From NCBI GenBank assembly GCA_018398585.1, contig JAGTTD010000015.1, forward strand, positions 26,617,478-26,681,477: a stretch of DNA of 64,000 bases. The letters run 5' to 3'. Each line of letters begins with the position of its first letter. The first letter of the stretch is position 1. Positions 1-11,098 of the stretch are shown here, piece by piece. The stretch is from Simmondsia chinensis. Lineage: Eukaryota > Streptophyta > Magnoliopsida > Caryophyllales > Simmondsiaceae. Below the pieces are notes generated by a model, which saw only the letters and a program-made list of their open reading frames with translations, was not told the DNA's origin and ran no database searches. A program made the translations under genes and the position numbers.

Positions 1-402
1 AACAACGGTTTGTGGAGACGTTGTTTTACCTGCCTCGTTAACATTTAGCGTTGCCTCTAGGAATTGTATTCCTGATTGGAGGCGTTGTTCACGGTTGAAC
101 AACGGTTTTTGGAGACGTTATTCTACCTGACTTCTTAAGGCAGTCATTTGGAATGGTAAATTTTAAGATTTTGTCAATTCTAGACTGTTGGGCCAAGTTA
201 TGAATGACCGCATATTCAGTCTCCAAATTCTTACTTGCGAACTGAGATGAGGCATGCCGTGAGTCTTTTGATCCTTAGCCTCCAGCCATAGGCTGGATCG
301 GAACGTATTGCAAATATTTTTAACTCCTAGGGCGGAATGTATTATGACTATTTTTAACTCCTAGCCCCCAGCCTCAGGCTGGGTCCAAGTGTATTATTCG
401 TT

Positions 403-682
403 TTAATGTCGGCTGATGCGTAATTTGCGCGCCGATACTAATTGGAGCGCAAATCGCCTGCCAAAGGGGCGCTTATGGTTTAAATATGTTTTATATGCTT
501 GGGAAGTGCTCACAGTTATGTCTGAGTACTGCTTGCCTGAGAAGGGCTTATAGCGTAACTGTGGCTTACCTGCCTTAGAGGGCTTACGGTTTGAATAGAC
601 TTTGCCTGCCATAAAAGGGCTTATGGCTACGTCTGAGTGTTGCTTGCCTGAGAAGGGCTTACGGCTTGACTGAGTTTTACCA
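403..682. repeat. Degenerate repeats with a CCTG..AGGGCTTA core
   Basis: Several imperfect copies of a motif reading TTGCCTGAGAAGGGCTTA followed by a GGCTTGACT-like stretch occur here, and a further relative lies near 2370-2400. A 102-codon open frame on the minus strand across this stretch is built of these repeats and resembles no protein family, so I do not call it a gene. Confidence 0.6.
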
Positions 683-685
683 TCA

Positions 686-1020
686 ACCCGGATGTTAGGT
701 GGGACGTTCACAGATGCGGACTCTCAGCTGGTGAGAGTGTAACGCCAGTCCCGATGTTAGGTGGGACTTATACAATTGCGGGCTTTCAGCTGGTGAGAGT
801 GTACCGCTAGTCCCGATGTTAGGTGGGACGTACACAAACGCGGGCTCTCAGCTGGTGAGAGTGTACCGCCAGTCCCGATGTTACGTGGGACGTACACAAA
901 CGCGGGCTCTCAGCTGGTGAGAGTGTACCGCCAGTCCCGATGTTAGGTGGGAGGTACACAAACGCGGACTCTCAGCTGGTGAGAGTGTACCGCCAGTCCC
1001 GATGTTAGGTGGGAGGTACA
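686..1020. repeat. 62-bp tandem repeat array, about 5.5 units
   Basis: The sequence GTCCCGATGTTAGGTGGGA recurs at about 748, 810, 872, 934 and 996, exactly 62 bases apart, with a partial first unit at 686. Each unit carries two small inverted repeats: TCCC..GGGA around the start and CTCTCA-GCTG-GTGAGAG in the middle. Units differ by only a few bases, so the array looks recently homogenised. Confidence 0.9.
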
Positions 1021-1227
1021 GTTATGGCTTTATGCTGTTAATATGGCTGAGAGCAAACTACAACTGTCAGTCTTTTTGCAAGTAAAGACTGGTTTAAGCC
1101 ATATTACTGGTGACTTCACATAAAGTTTCTAATTGGTAGAGGTCTAACTTAGTAGAAAGTTTCCCAGCAGGTAGAGATGATTAAAGAAATCATTCAAATT
1201 GAAATGAGTTACTCATATAACACAAAC

Positions 1228-2115
1228 TAAAAGTCTCCAGCCGGTAAAGACTGGATTAATAAAACAAACCATTCAAACTAAAATAAACAACTTGAGTCAA
1301 GCAACTAAAAGCCCCTAGCCGGTAATGGCTGGGTTAATAAAACAAACCATCCAAACTAAAATAAACAACTTGAGTAAAGCAACTAAAAGCCCCCAGCCGG
1401 TAATGGCTGGGTTAACAAAACAAACCATTCAAATTAAATAAACAACTTGAGTAAGCAACTAAAAGCCCCCAGCCGGTAATGGCTGGGTTAACAAAACAAA
1501 CCATTCAAACTAAAATAAACGGCTTGAGTAAGCAACTAAAAGCCCCTAGCCGGTAATGGCTGGGTTAACTAAACAAACCATTCAAACTAAAATAAACAAC
1601 ATGAGTAAAGCAACTGAAAGCCCCTAGCCAGTAATGGCTAGGTTAATAAAACAAACCATCCAAACTAAAATAAACAACTTGAGTAAAGCAACTAAAAGCC
1701 CCCAGCTGGTAATGACTGGGTTAACAAAACAAACCATTCAAACTAAAATAAACAACTTGAGTAAGCAACTAAAAGCCCCCAGCCAGTAATGGCTGGGTTA
1801 ACCAAACAAACCATTCAAACTAAAATAAACAACTTGAGTAAGTAACTAAAAGCCCCTCAGCCGGTAAAAGCTGGGTTAATAAAACAAACCATTCAACTAA
1901 ACTAAACAACTTAAGTAAAGCAACTAAAAGCCCCTCAGCCGGTAAAGGCTGGGTTAATAAAACAAACCATTCAACTAAACTAAACAACTTGAGCAAGCAA
2001 TTAAAAGCCCCCAGCCAGTAATGGCTGGGTTAATAAACAAACCATTCAAACTAAAATAAATAACTTAAGTATAGCAACTAAAGCTCCCAGCTGGCAAAAG
2101 CTGGGTCAAAATAAA
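1228..2115. repeat. About 77-bp tandem repeat array, about 11 units
   Basis: Units of roughly 75-79 bases contain CCCAGCCGGTAATGGCTGGG, a stem-loop with a 7-bp CCCAGCC/GGCTGGG stem, followed by AAACAAACCATTCAAACTAA and AACTTGAGTAAGCAACTAAA. Base changes on one stem arm are partly matched on the other (CCCAGCT..AGCTGGG near 2090; TAGCC..GGCTA near 1625). More degenerate relatives continue to about 2350. Confidence 0.9.
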
Positions 2116-3880
2116 CCACATAACAACTTATTTAACCTACCACAAACAATTTATTTAACTTAACATAAAGCTCCCAGCTGTCAAAGGCTGAGGCAAAATA
2201 TACCACCTAAAGCACACCAAGCCCCCAGCCCCTGGCTAAGGACTAGGTAGAACATAGCTCATATAAGGAATGTCAATCACATAAGGAGCATAATTCACAT
2301 AAAAAACATTAAGTCTCCAGCTCCTAGCTAGGGACTAGGCTAAACATACCGTGTATAGGTAAACACGTCTGCCTGACAAGGGCTTATGGCTCGACTGGTC
2401 ATTGCTGACTAGAATATGGCGGCACTAGGTACATACCTTGCCACGGGCCTGTTTATGACTCTAGGTCTACGGCTTGAAGCAATGAGTTTTAGCATATACG
2501 GGGATGTGATAGCTGAGTGGCTTCCTTTGCTCAAGTGGCCGCCATTTGGCTCAACACAGGAGTTTACTTTGGCCAATGCTAACCATATATTTGAAATCTT
2601 ATGATCTTTTCAACTAGACAAAGATTATTAATGAGTATACGAAGTGGCTACTTCCGATACCAACCTATAACCTTCATCTGACAAGACAAAGGTTTATAAC
2701 GAAACTCGCACCAAGGACACGTTAGGTTTATTTTATTTTTCCTGTTTGCTATTGAAATCATTCATTTCGACAAGGTGTTACCTCATAGATTAATAGCTAC
2801 ACGTGTGAGGTCAGCCATATGTACGAAAATACGCCAGAACTTGACTAATACGGTTTAGCTTAGTCACATCTAAATTTGCTGAAGTGGTTAAACGTGAAGG
2901 CGCTTGTTTGGTGGCGGTCGAACAAGCCAGCCTTGCTTCAATTAGGGTTAAATTGGTGTAGTCCGATGGAACCCGATTGAATTTATTCAAACTTCAGGCC
3001 TATTAATTCGAATTTTAGATCAAGGTCAGCACCAAATAATAGTAGTGGTTTAATTTCGCACCAACATTTGCAATCTTATTGAAGTTTTTGAATTACAATA
3101 ATTAAAAATGCTCTTCATTCTAGACATGAACCAGAGAGAGAGATGAGGATAATTAAGCTCTAATCAAAGAGCGAAGATAGAAATCAGCTGCGACTAGTCC
3201 GTAATGGTTTTAGATTCAAGGATTATTCCTATTTAAGCGTAACTTAATAAAAGGCTTTAGTTGCTGGTTTAGTGCTAAATGATTTATCCCGGCAACCGGA
3301 GTAGGCCCTAGTGCAGCTACGAGGGCGACATGAGGTCTCCACGTGAGTAGGACGCTTCGGAGACATTATGGTGGGCCGAGGGCCGACAGTGCTCGTGATC
3401 CGTCTAAGAAAGGCTTAGTCCCTCGTTTGGGCTGTGTGACGCGATGTCGAAGCGCTCTAACTTGTTGGATTCATCCTTCAATCAGCGAGAGCACTTGTAA
3501 TGCTCGAGCCCTCTTGTGAGTGACGGTGTGCACCAGCTCCTTCACCGCTTGACGGCACGGATGCGGCAACATCGTGCCCTAAGGGGAGAGGTAGGGGCTG
3601 TTGGTCATTTGTCAACGGGCACTCAGGTTCGACGCATGCTACGGGATGGTTGCCCATTCGAGCAAGTGGCGCGCTACTTGTGCGGGATCGTGTGAGTTCC
3701 CCATAAAGACATCGGCTTCGAATATGAGGTGCGCCTAAGGGACTTTGTGGCCCTTGCATGTTGCTCTGGAGCAGAACTATATTAGTCTGCTCCTAAGAGT
3801 TAGCCAATACTGTGAAGGACTTGTGGTATGGAGAATGATTCGGATGGCCGAGACGCAGGGTTAAGACTCAAAGAGGTGTT
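2116..3880. other. No gene recognised; diverged repeat remnants
   Basis: Decayed CCAGC-type units run to about 2350. The rest has several short open frames (for example 2416-2604 plus and 3478-3759 minus) with no recognisable domain and no repeat I can define. It may be internal sequence of a decayed retroelement. Confidence 0.4.
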
Positions 3881-4022
3881 GGTGGGGTTCGACATAAGTG
3901 ATAGTGCCCGGCGGGTATGTCGGTCCACCAAGTGGGGTTTCTAGAAGTTTTGGTGGGGTTCGACATAAGTGATAGTGTCCGGCGGGTATGTCGGTCCACC
4001 AAGTGGGGTTTCTAGAAGTTGA
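3879..4022. repeat. 71-bp direct repeat, two copies
   Basis: Two nearly identical 71-base units start at 3881 and 3952. Each contains an inverted repeat: TTGGTGGGGTTCGACAT pairs imperfectly with ATGTCGGTCCACCAA, with a GC-rich loop. The copies differ at about one base (GCCCGG against GTCCGG). Confidence 0.9.
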
Positions 4023-4823
4023 GATACATTGTTGAAACAGAAGGGTCACCGGAGATCATCATGTCTCGCATTAGGCGAAAGCTAACCGCTTGCGAGCCTC
4101 CACGTTAGGTGAAGGTTACCCGCCCCACAACTTCGTGCTTTCTTTTTTTCAGCCACAACAGAACAACACAGCCGCGGACTTCCACGTTCGGTGGAAGTTA
4201 ACCACCCACCACTCGTAGAACAGCAAATTTTTATGTTAGGTGAAAGCTAATCGCGGATGATAATTCTAGCTCCTAGTTCTTGTCCTGAGGCTAAGTTAAC
4301 ATAAATCGTATAAGCGACGTATATCATGTAAATTGCACAGAGAATGTAATTTACATAAGGAATGTACATCATAAAAAACGCTAAGCCCCCAGTCTATAAT
4401 CAGGGACCGAGTTGAACGTGAATCCCCTAGGGAATGTTGATCACGTAGTTTTCTATGAAAAAGACAAATCACGTAAAATTATATGGAGAACGTCGAACCC
4501 CCATTGTCAAGCAAACACTGTTGTTCATTGTTATTAAGGAACGGTAAGTTCCGCAGTTGCCGAGAGGCAACTTGAGTGCGCCTTCGGTTCGGGTGTGTAA
4601 AGCTGTTAATAAGAGTGTAGTTATGTGTTTGTTAATGAGCATGCTTCATAGCTTGTGCCTGCCTCATAAAATAGTGGTAGACTTTATTAGGCGCCAAGAG
4701 GCGCCCTGTAAGTCTAAAGAATAACATGTCCCTTGAATTGTGAAGATAAGGCATGTTTTTAGATTTCATCCTTAGTTCCAAGAGTATTAGCCTCTTCACT
4801 AGAGAATGGATGAACCAAGATGG
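4023..4823. other. No gene; scattered repeat-like motifs
   Basis: Short recurrent motifs such as CACGTTAGGTGAAGGTTA and CACGTTCGGTGGAAGTTA occur between 4090 and 4200, and an AAGCCCCCAGTC motif near 4383 recalls the array at 1.2-2.1 kb. No reading frame or RNA gene is recognisable. Confidence 0.4.
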
Positions 4824-5275
4824 GTGTAGGAGTACCGCTAGGGTGTTGGAGTACCGCTAGGGTATAGAAGTACTGCTAGGGTGTTGGAGTACCGCTAGGG
4901 TGTAAGAATACCACCAGGGCGTAAGAATACCACCAGGGTGTGAGAGTACCGCTAGGGTATAGAAGTACCGCTAGGGTGTTGGAGTACCGCTAGCTAGGGT
5001 GTTGGAGTACCGCTAGGGTATAGAAGTACCCCTAGGGTGTTGGAGTACCGCTAGCCAGGGTGTTGGAGTACCGCTAGGGTGTAGGAGTACCGCTAGGGCG
5101 TAGGAGTACCGCCAGGGTGTGAGAGTACCGCTAGCTAGGGTGTTGGAGTATCGCTAGGGTATAAAAGTACCGCTAGGGTGTAGGAGTACCGCTAGGGCGT
5201 AGGAGTACCGCCACGGGGTGAGAGTACCGCTAGGGCATAGAAGTACCGCTAGGGTGTTGGAGTACCGCTAGGACT
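4824..5275. repeat. 19-bp tandem repeat (GAGTACCGCTAGGGTGTTG), over 20 units
   Basis: The unit is 19 bases; some units are 23 bases through a duplicated GCTA. Variants GGTGTTG, GGTATAG and GGCGTAG alternate in a higher-order pattern, which suggests that blocks of several units were duplicated together. The array ends at about 5270. Confidence 0.92.
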
Positions 5276-5319
5276 GGGGTTGCGGTAGTTGTCCTTGGTG
5301 GCCGTTCACTGAGGTATGC

Positions 5320-7110
5320 TCATAATGTCTTCTTCCTCGGGAGGCGGTTGTCTTAGCAAGTGGTGTTTTCCTTAACAAGTGGTAATACCAGGCCAAATTT
5401 TTCGGTGGTATTGCTTGGCCGACGGTGTTTGAGGCTGTTAATAGCCAGACTTTGTTGGCATAGTCGTCATGATAGGCGGTACACAGTTTACCAAACTTAT
5501 TAATGGCAAGGCCTAGCCAAATGGGCGGATGGTACTGTATGGTTGACCTTGCTGTTGAGTTTGAAGGGTTATCACCAAGCTTGTTGGCGATGACCTTTTA
5601 CGTTATTAGTGCCGCGTTACCCATTTATGAGGTTGACGAGGTGGTCCGGGTAGGCTCGTTAGCAGCTGTGGTTGGTCAAGCTTGTGGGTGGCATTGTACA
5701 ACTAAGTTATTGGCGGTGGCACCCAGCTGGCCCTGTTAATAACTGCACGTTTTTTGGAAGACCTTCCACCAATATTGTTGGTGGGTTGTTGGCGGCCTTT
5801 TGCAGTTATTGGCATTAAATGTTTTTCATGGTAATTTAAAGCATTGCCGATTTAAGGTGGCGCATATACGATTAGTTTTTCCGCCTAGGACCCAAAACTT
5901 GGCGGTAACACTTCGTGTAGGATCTCTGCCAGGTTAGCCGGTGGAAGTTCATGTCTCAAATTATTGACGATAATAGCCAAACTGGTTGGCGGTGGCTCCT
6001 AAGCTTGCTTGCCCTAGTGCTGCTGGTTATTCACGGTAGTCTACGGCACCATTAGTATTGGTTCTCCTAATAGCAATTTCTTCTTTGCTTAGGTTAGAAG
6101 GTGAGTAGTGAGGTTCTTAAATTGTTTTTAACAACCTTGTTGGTAGAGATTCAAGTCTTGAGGTGTTAAGGATGACGTCTTTACTAGCGAGACCTCTGCC
6201 ATGGTTGTTGGCGAATCCAACCCGACACGTTATACATTGCTTAGCCATCTATGGTTGGTTGTGCGTATTTCACCGAATTTAGTAATGGTTGGGTTTTGGC
6301 CAAACGGGCGGAGGGCACCGTTTTGTGACCCTGCTGTTACCTTTAAGGGATTATCCCCAAGATTGTTAGTGGTTGCCTTTTTTAGATTACGTGGCCATGC
6401 GTTACCCACTAAAGGGGTTAACGAGGCCACCCGGCCAAGTTTGTTGGGGTTAGGGTCTAGCCAAGCTTGCTGGTGGCAGCTTCATAGCTTGTTCATTTTG
6501 ACGCTGTCCATTGGTTACCCACAGTAGCCGATGGTACAGTTGGTTGATGTTGGCTCAACTGGTGGTAAATTTTTTCTCTGCCTAAGTTAAAAGGTGAATA
6601 GTGAAGCTCTAAAAGAGCTTTCGCCAACGAAGTTGGTGGTAGCTCAAATCTTGGAGCGTTAAAGGCAATGTCCCCACTAACGGACCCTCTACCATGCTTG
6701 TTAGTAGTGTTCCGACTAAGTTGGACACCCGAGAGGCAAACTTTGACGGGTTTGTCCTCACGCGTTATTATTGGCGAAGCCCCGAGCTTTGGGCGGCATT
6801 GCTAAAATAAGGATAAGCAGTCATTGTTACACAGCCAGCCTAATGGGCGGTTGCACTTAATCAAGGTAAATAGTGCAGAGCCAAGTTATTAGGCAAGGCT
6901 TTAGCTAGCCTCGCGGTTGGCTTTAACGGGTCACTCGAGTTCATTGGCGACGGTTCTTACGGATGAGCTACTCATTCAAGGAGTTGGCGAGGCCATCTGG
7001 CCAAGCTCAACGGCAGTTGTGGCTAATCAAGCTTATGGGTGCAACCAAGTTTCTTGGCGAGGTGCCCGGTTGACATTATTAAGCTTACTTTGTGGTGGCT
7101 TAAGCCTCTA
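5320..7110. repeat. Long-period degenerate repeats
   Basis: Three diverged copies of a block of about 200 bases are recognisable at roughly 5505-5720, 6290-6490 and 6845-7060. Shared landmarks in order are GCCAAA-GGGCGG, a TTTAA-GGGTTATC segment, TTGGCGA or TTAGTGG, a CGCGTTACCCA-like segment, GTTRACGAGG and CAAGCTTG-GGGTGGC. They are out of register with each other. Open frames of 60-110 codons fall inside but differ between copies, so coding is not supported. Confidence 0.6.
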
Positions 7111-8839
7111 ATTATCAGTGGTAAAGTTCATTATAATGAGCCTTTACTAATGACGCCAAGTGACATTGGTTGGCCACCACAACTTTGTTTACAGATTTTT
7201 ACATCACGGATTAATGTTGACGCTGTTTTGGCGTTTGCCTAGTTCAAAGACGGCAATGTTATTATATAAGGGAGCCCTTGAGGGGTGTTACCTCTATATT
7301 AGGCGGTTGGCGGTAATCGTTCACTTGGCTCAAATTTTACTTTATTTGGGTCGCTTTTTGGTTAAGGACTCTACCGCCTTGACACATAATAACATTCTAG
7401 TCTCATTTAATTGTGGTTAATGTATGGGTTAGCATATTTTAAAATATCATATTTGGCACGGATTTAAGCTATATGAATAACAAAAATTATGAAATGAGTA
7501 TGGTCAAACTTAAGCACTATGCCGTGAAGTTTTCCATGCGATGAAATTTCTCTTACTCCCAATTAAGAACAGGGATTACTTGATAGGAGTCCTTAATATA
7601 GTGGCCCCGATGAACAATAAACTTAAGTTCAACCCCGTTTTTCCAATTTAATCACATATCCATCCAAGATATATAAGTTGGGTTGGAATTATCTTAAAGC
7701 AACTTCAGCTAGATGAAAAGTGTAGTGGGCAATTTCCGGAAAACGGGAGTAATACAATTCGTGTATTGCCGCGAATCCAAGACGGGATATCTGATAAAAT
7801 AATTTATGTGTAATTGAAGTAAGAGCATTAGGAGAAGCGTCTATAACATGCTCTAAAGCCCAAGATATGCCATAAAGTTAAATTGAAGTTTGTTATAAAT
7901 TTACTGAAAAAGTTAGACTTGAGGTCTTACTCTAAATGTACTAGAAAGAGGCATGATAATAAAGTCAAAGCCAAAACTTATCTAGTGTTCAAGCCGAAAT
8001 TAAAGGACGGTTAACGTCCGAAGAAACTTACCATGCTCACAGTTTATTCTTCTATATGTGTTTGAACTCGTGTGAAACATAAATTTACTTTGTAATATGG
8101 TTGGACCCACAATTTGACTTCATTATTAAATTTTCAGTTATATGACATCCATCACATATGAGCATGTGGGATGTAGAATAAGAAAGAAACAATTTACATG
8201 TTTATGTTTAATTTTAGGAGAAAATTGGTCTCATTTTTCCTTTGTGCGGCATTTTTTATAAAAAGAGTTGCGTTTAGTTTTATATATTGACCGTTAGCAT
8301 GGTTCACCCATTTATTCAATATTGATTCTTCCTATTTGGGTGGACTTAGGTGTGGAATTTGAATGACATGTTTTGACTTGTCAAATTGATAATCCTTAAA
8401 CATGTGTTTGAGGATCAATGCATGAACAGTAAACTTTAAAGTTATAGTGCAGTATTCTTATGATACGGGCAAAAAACTTTAATTATAATCCTTGAAACTA
8501 ACTTATTTAGTTTCCTGGCACAGCTAGTATTGAAATTACAGTACAAGTACTTACATCAGTGTAGACATTATAAGCACTTGCATTAGATAAAATTAGACAA
8601 ATGCCCCAGCTCGCTTTTTTTTATATCAACACCAAACTTCCAGGGTCTCCTTTCCTCCCGCCTTCCCGACTCTCTCCGTAAATTCCTCTCTTTTTTTTTT
8701 TTTTTTTGCTGCGAATTTTTCTTTTAATTTAGAAACAAAACTTGCCTCCGATTTACTAACAACTTACATCTAAAATCCTAACTTAGAAGTATTAGGAGGT
8801 ACTTAGACAAAGAAAAATTGGAGTTAACGACTTATCTGA
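7111..8839. other. No gene recognised
   Basis: Moderately AT-rich sequence with no supported reading frame, no tandem array and no RNA gene. A T-run of about 18 lies at about 8690-8708. By position it could be the terminal part of the same decayed retroelement that carries the arrays upstream. Confidence 0.35.
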
Positions 8840-9620
8840 TGTTAAGCGGGTACTGTAGCCCCCAGTTTTGTGAGGGTCTTGGGTGATTTGCACGGGATAC
8901 CAGGCTAAATGCTAGCAAGCTATCTTCCCACAGATAGTGCCAATTGTTTTGGGGATTTTTGGTTAGGTTCTTTTAGATGAGGACCGGGCTCAAGCCCTCG
9001 CTGAGGAAGCAGTTGCTAGCGTTTGACCTGATATTCCTGCAAAATGAAAGAGGCCGTTAGGGGGACCCACGGGTTTGCCCGCGGGAGACCCCTCCGATGC
9101 CTAAGTTAGTCAAGGCATAATAATAACAGATGATAAATAAATAGCGTAAAATAAATAATAATAAATACTTATCGTATGCGGAGGGGGGTCTTTGGTAGCT
9201 GGTGGCCGGAATCCGTACCAGCGAGGCGGTCGGAATCCGTACCGGCGAGGTGGCCGGGAAGAGAGAGAGAAAGAGGAGAGAGAGAGAAAGTGGGGTTGTT
9301 GTGAGTAGGCGGTAGTGGTGGTACCGGACGAGCCAAGCGGTACCCGAGGCTAGCGGCATCGGTGGCTAGGCGGTACTGGGGTGGTCGTACCAGCGAGGGT
9401 GTCAGGTGGTATCGGGATCGAGCGGTGCCGGCTAGGTAGAGGCGGTAAGGGAGAGAGTGAGATGCGAGGGGTGTGAGGTCAGGAGAGAGAGAGGGGGCGT
9501 CCCCTCAAGAGAGAAAGGGAGAGAGAATGAAGAAGAGCAGAGGAGAGAGAAAGAGACGTGAGGAATAGAGGGGGGGGGGGGGGGGCACCGGTGAGAGGAG
9601 AGAGGAAGAAAGAAAATATA
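8840..9620. other. LTR-like segment with GA-rich and G-run low complexity
   Basis: The stretch from TGTTAAGCGGGTACTGTAGC near 8840, through GATGCCTAAGTTAGTC near 9096, has the look of a long terminal repeat of a Tat-type Gypsy element, but no partner repeat is in the window, so boundaries and identity are inferred. It continues into GAGAGA-rich sequence (about 9255-9610) with a run of about 18 G near 9571-9588. Confidence 0.35.
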
Positions 9621-9854
9621 TAATTAAATTCTATTTTATTTTCGTTATTGTCTCGTTATTCTATTTTAATAATAATCTGATTATTTTTACCCTTTACAAA
9701 TATATCCTGATAATAGATAACCAATATTGTTCTAAATTTAACATCATTCTTCAGTAATTGTTAAAGACATTTATTGTTTTCTAAATCGTAAAAGATGTTC
9801 GGTGAAGCAAAATAATGATTAGCGTTATGAGTTGGTACACTTGGTGAAAGTAAG

Positions 9855-10002
9855 AAAACTGATAGGATATTATTTATCTCAAAATTAATATTAATCTGAT
9901 TTGATTTAGATTTGATTTGGGAGATATTTAATTAAGATTGGATTACCTAAATAAGTTTAATTTGAATTAATATTTTAAATTAGAATAAATTTATGTAGTT
10001 AA
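9855..10002. repeat. Dispersed repeat related to 30287-30420
   Basis: The sequence from TAGGATATTATTTATCTCAAAA through GATTTGATTTGGGAGATA and GATTGGATTACCTAAATAAG resembles 30287-30420 in the same order and orientation. It is cut at 10003 by the Copia 5' LTR. It is probably the start of an LTR or non-autonomous retroelement; no coding sequence is seen. Confidence 0.6.
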
Positions 10003-10547
10003 TGTTAGAAAAATAATACAAGCGAAATTCAAATTAGTGGGAAAGTTGTATCTCAATTGGTAAATGCCCCATTATGAGTACAAAACAAAGGTTCGCAATC
10101 CCACATTGATAATTTAGAGGGGGGTAGTTGGGTTTATAAGGGTGAGTGTTTTTAACCCACTTGAATTAAGAATTGGGTGAAGGAGTGGTGGGAACCACAC
10201 ACGCGCGCGCGCCGCCTGCTGCGCCGTGCTCGGGCGTGGGTGATCTTTTTCCTAACGGGTATATTTGTTTTGCGGAAATTTACAATAACTAGCCGTTGGG
10301 GTCGATTTTAATGCCCGGAAAAATGTTAATAGCCGTTGGGATCCATATCAATGCGGTTGGACCGTTTCTAGTCGTTGGGAGCATCTCATTAATCACCATT
10401 ACTTCTATGTGTATACCGGTTGAGCTTTAGGATTAGTATAAATGGGTTGTCTAACTTAGGTTTATCATCATCTCTCAAAAATACGTCTCTTTCTTCCTCC
10501 TTCTCTCGGCTTCTGTCATTTCCTTGTAAAGCATTCCGGGCAAAGTT
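10003..10547 (+). repeat. 5' LTR of Copia element 1
   Basis: It starts TGTTAGAAAAATAATACAAG and matches 16002-16467 in order. It contains ATTAGTATAAATGGGTT (10434-10450), a plausible TATA region, followed by the transcribed R/U5-like part up to GCATTCCGGGCAAAGTT. Relative to the 3' LTR it keeps about 75 extra bases around 10075-10150 and a smaller extra block near 10300. No clear target-site duplication flanks the pair. Confidence 0.85.
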
Positions 10548-11098
10548 CTCGTGTTCTCCTACCTGACGATTAACGAATGCACGTTAAGAGTCGGACCGTG
10601 TTAATCTTGGAGGACGGCCGACGAAACCACTGTATGCACCGGAGCAGGGGCGAAATAGTCTTTTAGGACAGCGACATTTCCCACGGCACGGTATCTTCGG
10701 TATTTTCTAATCTATTCTCCCTCTTTCGGTATTATTTGATTGTCGTGTTCATTTATTTGGCTGCGTTTATTCGATTTAAAATTGCTGAAAATTTACTGTG
10801 TTATACCGATTATTAACGCTGCGGTTTTACTATTTTTTGCGGTGAAAGTTGTATGCATTTTCGGTTTAAGTTTGCTGTTTTTTTGCTACTTTATTTTACA
10901 GTAATATTTCGGTTATTTTACAGCAATATTTTGGCTATTTTACTGTAATTACAGTAGTACTATTTTCGGTATTTCTCTGTATTTTTTTGGTTAATTTTCG
11001 GTAACATATAACAGTATTTTACGTATTATTTTACGCAGCATTGTCGATGTACACGCTATATTCTCAACAATCTAAAAGACGATTTTACGTACTAATAT

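Noticed and set aside
403..711. 102-codon minus-strand open frame
   Set aside because: Consists of the tandem motif translated; no domain and no conservation argument.
686..2115. CRISPR-like array
   Set aside because: Whole units repeat without unique spacers, and the setting is a plant nuclear genome.
3478..3759. 93-codon minus-strand open frame
   Set aside because: Low-complexity, no recognisable domain, within the non-coding repeat tract.
5503..6527. Open frames of 78-108 codons
   Set aside because: They fall in the long-period repeat and the frames are not preserved between its copies.
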